DNA from: Streptomyces flaveolus
Lineage (GTDB): Bacteria > Actinomycetota > Actinomycetes > Streptomycetales > Streptomycetaceae
Length of the DNA: 64,000 nucleotides
Direction: 5' to 3'
NCBI RefSeq assembly: GCF_014648815.1
Contig: NZ_BMRV01000005.1
Coordinates: 12,758 to 76,757 of the forward strand
Part shown: piece after piece, positions 61,823 through 64,000 of the stretch
How the letters are laid out: each line of letters opens with the position of its first letter
Position numbering within the stretch: position 1 is the stretch's first letter
Program-made: the position numbers and the translations under genes
Notes under the pieces: generated by a model
Databases searched by the model: none
The model's input: the letters and a program-made list of their open reading frames with translations, nothing else
What the model was told of the DNA's origin: nothing

Positions 61823-61850
61823 GGCTGGTCGCGCAGTTCCCCGCGCCCCT
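61823..61850. repeat. Dispersed Streptomyces intergenic repeat element
   Basis: The segment GGCTGGTCGCGCAGTTCCCC followed by GCGCCCCT resembles a short sequence that I recall recurring in intergenic regions of many Streptomyces genomes. It abuts the stop codon of the DUF72 gene (61849-61851). Only one copy is in this window, so the repeat claim rests on memory. Confidence 0.45.
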
Positions 61851-62601
61851 AGGGGGTGCGTGTGACCGTCAGATTCCTACTCCGGGCCAGCCGGGCGAAC
61901 GTCACCGCGTTGCGAACGGCCGCTCCGTTCGGGTCGTTGTTGAAGTAGGTGTAGACGTCGTGGCCGTCCGGCCAGGTCGTGGCGATGCGGTCGAGCCACG
62001 TCGCCAGTGAGCGGCGGCCGTAGTGCGGCCAGGCGGCGGCCCTGCCCTGGTGGAAGCGGACGTAGCCCCAGTCGGTGGTGCGCCACAGGGGGGTGACCGG
62101 GCGGGCCAGGACGTCCGCCCAGCACAGCGCCGCGCCCCGGGACTCCAGCACCCCGCGCACCTCGGGCGTCCACCAGGACTCGTGCCGGGGTTCCACCGCG
62201 ACCCGGGTGCCGGGCGGGAAGCAGGCCAGGCAGGCGTCCAGCAGGCCCGCGTCGCCGCGCAGCGTCGGCGGCAGTTGCAGCAGCACCGGGCCGAGGCGGT
62301 CGCCCAGACCGGCCGCGTGGGCCATCAGACGGTCGACCGGCTCCTCGGGGTCCCGCAGGCGTTTGATGTGGGTGAGATAGCGGCTCGCCTTGACCGCGAC
62401 CACGAAGTCCGGCGGCACCCGTTCGCGCCAGCCCTCGAAGGTCTCCCGCGCGGGCAGCCGGTGGAACGCGTTGTTGATCTCCACCGTCGCGAAGCCGGCC
62501 GCGTACCGCTCCAGCCACAGCCGTACGGGCAGGCCGGGTGGGTACAGGACGTCCCGCCAGTCCCGGTACTGCCAGCCCGACGTGCCGACGAACAGGGTCA
62601 T
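61849..62601 (-). CDS. DUF72 family protein
   Basis: A 250-residue TIM-barrel-like DUF72 protein (YecE family). Blocks seen: FVGTSGWQYRDWRDVLYPPG at the start, ATVEINNAFHRLPARETFEGW, VVAVKASRYLTHIKRLRDPEEP and AVEPRHESWW, with conserved His, Arg, Glu and Trp typical of the family, ending with HDVYTYFNNDPNGAAVRNA. The biochemical role is unknown; links to nucleotide or sugar chemistry have been proposed from fold. ATG 62601 is the natural start. The next leftward gene upstream, the AAA ATPase, ends 15 bases before it. Confidence 0.9.
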   Translation of the reverse strand: MTLFVGTSGWQYRDWRDVLYPPGLPVRLWLERYAAGFATVEINNAFHRLPARETFEGWRERVPPDFVVAVKASRYLTHIKRLRDPEEPVDRLMAHAAGLGDRLGPVLLQLPPTLRGDAGLLDACLACFPPGTRVAVEPRHESWWTPEVRGVLESRGAALCWADVLARPVTPLWRTTDWGYVRFHQGRAAAWPHYGRRSLATWLDRIATTWPDGHDVYTYFNNDPNGAAVRNAVTFARLARSRNLTVTRTP

Positions 62602-62616
62602 ACCCCCATCAAACAG

Positions 62617-63711
62617 CTACAGGTACAGCCCCGCCTCCGCGCCGTCCCGCGGCTCCGGCAGCGTGGTCGGCGAAGTGCCCCGGCGCAGCGCGAACAGCTC
62701 CGCCAGCGTCGCGCCCTCCCGGCCGACGCCCTCCTCGGTGCCGAGCCAGTTCACCGCCTCCCGGCGGGTGAGCGGGCCCACCTCGATGCGGGCCAGGCAG
62801 CGGCCGGGGCGGACGACGGCGGGGTGCAGCCGCTCCAGGTCCTCGTTGGTCGTCACCCCGACCAGGACGTTGCGGCCCTGGCCGAGCAGCCCGTCCGTGA
62901 GGTTCAGCAGCCGCGAGAGGGCCTGCCCGGCGGTGTGCTTGGCCTCGCCGCGGATCAGCTCGTCGCAGTCCTCCAGCAGCAGCAGCCGCCAGCGGTCCTT
63001 GCCCGACGCGTCCTCCTCGCCGATGGCGATGTCCATCAGATAGCCGACGTCGGAGAAGAGCCGCTCGGGATCCAGCACGCAGTCCACCTGGCACCAGTCC
63101 CGCCAGGACCGGGCGAGCGTCCGCAGCGCCGACGTCTTGCCGGTGCCCGGCGGCCCGTGCAGGAGCAGCAGCCGGCCCGCGATGTCCTCGGGGGTCGTCT
63201 TCATCAGGCCGTCCATCGCCTCCGCGACCGGCGCCGTGTAGTTGGCCCGGACCTCGGCCCAGGTGCCGGCCGAGATCTGCCGGGTGGTGCGGTGCGGGCC
63301 GCGCCGCGGGGAGACGTACCAGAAGCCCATGGTGACGTTCTCCGGCTGCGGCTCGGGCTCGTCCGTCGCGCCGTCCGTCGCGTCGCCGAGCACCTTCTGG
63401 GCCAGGTCGGCGCTGGTCGCCGTCACCGTGACGTCGGCGCCCCGGCTCCAGCGCGAGACGAGCAGCGTCCAGCCGTCGCCCTCCGCCAGGGTGGCGCTGC
63501 GGTCGTCGTCGCGGGCGACGCGCAGCACACGCGCCCCGGGCGGCAGCAGTGTCGCCCCGGACCGCACACGTTCGATGTTCGCGGCGTGCGCGAACGGCTG
63601 CTCGCCGGTGGCGAAACGGCCGAGGAACAGCGCGTCGACCACGTCGGAGGGGGAGTCGCTGTCGTCGACGTTGAGCCGGATCGGCAGGGCGTCGTGCGGG
63701 TTCACGGACAT
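62617..63711 (-). CDS. AAA ATPase, DUF5925-type
   Basis: A 364-residue protein with an N-terminal domain of about 125 residues (the DUF5925 type of actinobacteria) and a C-terminal AAA module: Walker A LLLHGPPGTGKTSALRT near 200, Walker B RLLLLEDCDELIRGEA near 257, sensor 1 VLVGVTTNEDLERL near 297 and arginine finger region VRPGRCLARIE. It probably remodels a protein complex. ATG 63711 is chosen; the frame is open to 63780. It is followed in its direction by the DUF72 gene and may be co-transcribed with it. Substrate unknown. Confidence 0.87.
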   Translation of the reverse strand: MSVNPHDALPIRLNVDDSDSPSDVVDALFLGRFATGEQPFAHAANIERVRSGATLLPPGARVLRVARDDDRSATLAEGDGWTLLVSRWSRGADVTVTATSADLAQKVLGDATDGATDEPEPQPENVTMGFWYVSPRRGPHRTTRQISAGTWAEVRANYTAPVAEAMDGLMKTTPEDIAGRLLLLHGPPGTGKTSALRTLARSWRDWCQVDCVLDPERLFSDVGYLMDIAIGEEDASGKDRWRLLLLEDCDELIRGEAKHTAGQALSRLLNLTDGLLGQGRNVLVGVTTNEDLERLHPAVVRPGRCLARIEVGPLTRREAVNWLGTEEGVGREGATLAELFALRRGTSPTTLPEPRDGAEAGLYL

Positions 63712-63795
63712 GCCGCCATGATCGGGCACGCGGACGCCGCGTGCACCCGGTTTCCCGGGCACACGCGGCATACGCGGCACATGGCGGCCGGTGGT

Positions 63796-64000
63796 TCAGG
63801 CACCGGCCCCCGGCATCCGCGCCCGCGCCCGGCGTGTCCCGCGGAGCAGGGCGTACCCCTTGGTGAGGGCGCGGTCGCGGGCGAACGTGCGGGCGATCGC
63901 GCGCCCCTCGATCAGCCGGGCGAACTCCTCGGCCCCCGTGCCGCGGCGCACGGTGACCCGACGCAAGGCGTACGGACCCTGGCGTCGGCGCGCCAGGCCG
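63796..64000 (-). CDS. Partial gene, C-terminal end of an unidentified basic protein
   Basis: The frame runs from the window edge to a TGA at 63796-63798, giving the last 67 residues of a leftward gene. The visible part is Arg-rich, with VTVRRGTGAEEFARLIEGRA then IARTFARDRALTKGYALL and a basic end RRARARMPGAGA. Codons nearly all end in G or C, so it is coding. The family cannot be named from this fragment. It lies upstream of the AAA ATPase gene on the same strand. Confidence 0.6.
   Translation of the reverse strand, partial: GLARRRQGPYALRRVTVRRGTGAEEFARLIEGRAIARTFARDRALTKGYALLRGTRRARARMPGAGA

Overview
The window is a high-G+C actinobacterial chromosome segment, almost certainly from Streptomyces. 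Codons nearly always end in G or C, many genes start with GTG, neighbouring genes often share ATGA or GTGA stop/start overlaps, and the gene order matches the Streptomyces core around pyrG, ald, scpAB, cmk and der. I see no rRNA, tRNA, insertion sequence, prophage or CRISPR array. About 58 protein genes are supported, including two too short for routine gene finding.

Layout. 1-7124: a MraY/WecA-like membrane protein, a GT4 glycosyltransferase, and three leftward genes (PucR-type regulator, BBE-type flavoprotein, GH15 hydrolase). 7655-12276: pyrG, an ADP-ribose pyrophosphatase-type Nudix enzyme and a STAND/TPR ATPase. 12420-18975: ald, then a chromosome-organisation operon with parA-like, ribbon-helix-helix-like, scpA, scpB and rluB-type pseudouridine synthase genes. 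18988-22210: a compact NAD/ADP-ribose module with an NrtR-like regulator carrying an intact Nudix box, an ADP-ribosylglycohydrolase and two RlaP-like nucleotidyltransferases. Its operator overlaps the promoter and ribosome binding site. 22234-27239: a Rieske lipoprotein, aroH-tyrA, then cmk, an acyltransferase and der. In Mycobacterium tuberculosis the parA-like/scpA/scpB/rluB/cmk/engA block is contiguous (Rv1708-Rv1713). Here the NrtR module, the Rieske gene and aroH-tyrA lie inside it.

27302-39025: mixed core genes, including Streptomyces hypotheticals, a WYL regulator, an I78 inhibitor, a PAP2 phosphatase, a PIG-V-like mannosyltransferase, a DHA2 exporter, an acyl-CoA dehydrogenase, a SepF-like protein and a DUF5685 protein with a very cysteine-rich tail. 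39033-47016: an uptake and oxidation island with a solute-binding lipoprotein, permease, flavin/NAD(P)-binding protein, ATPase, two luciferase-like monooxygenases and a DUF1684 protein. A 23-residue leader peptide ending in Cys-Ser-Cys lies upstream of the binding-protein gene, which suggests control by cysteine and a role in sulfur scavenging. 47226-49518: two secreted chymotrypsin-like proteases. 50752-55292: a LexA-box-controlled dnaE2/imuB-like mutasome pair. 55305-64000: a cupin/MarR pair with twin operators, a secreted lipase, an LPMO with a sortase signal, GNAT and methyltransferase genes, a newly noticed 44-residue gene, a GntR regulator, DUF72, an AAA ATPase and the 3' end of one more gene.

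The two best candidates for under-described biology are the NrtR/ADP-ribosylglycohydrolase/double-RlaP module and the cysteine-leader-controlled ABC/monooxygenase island.
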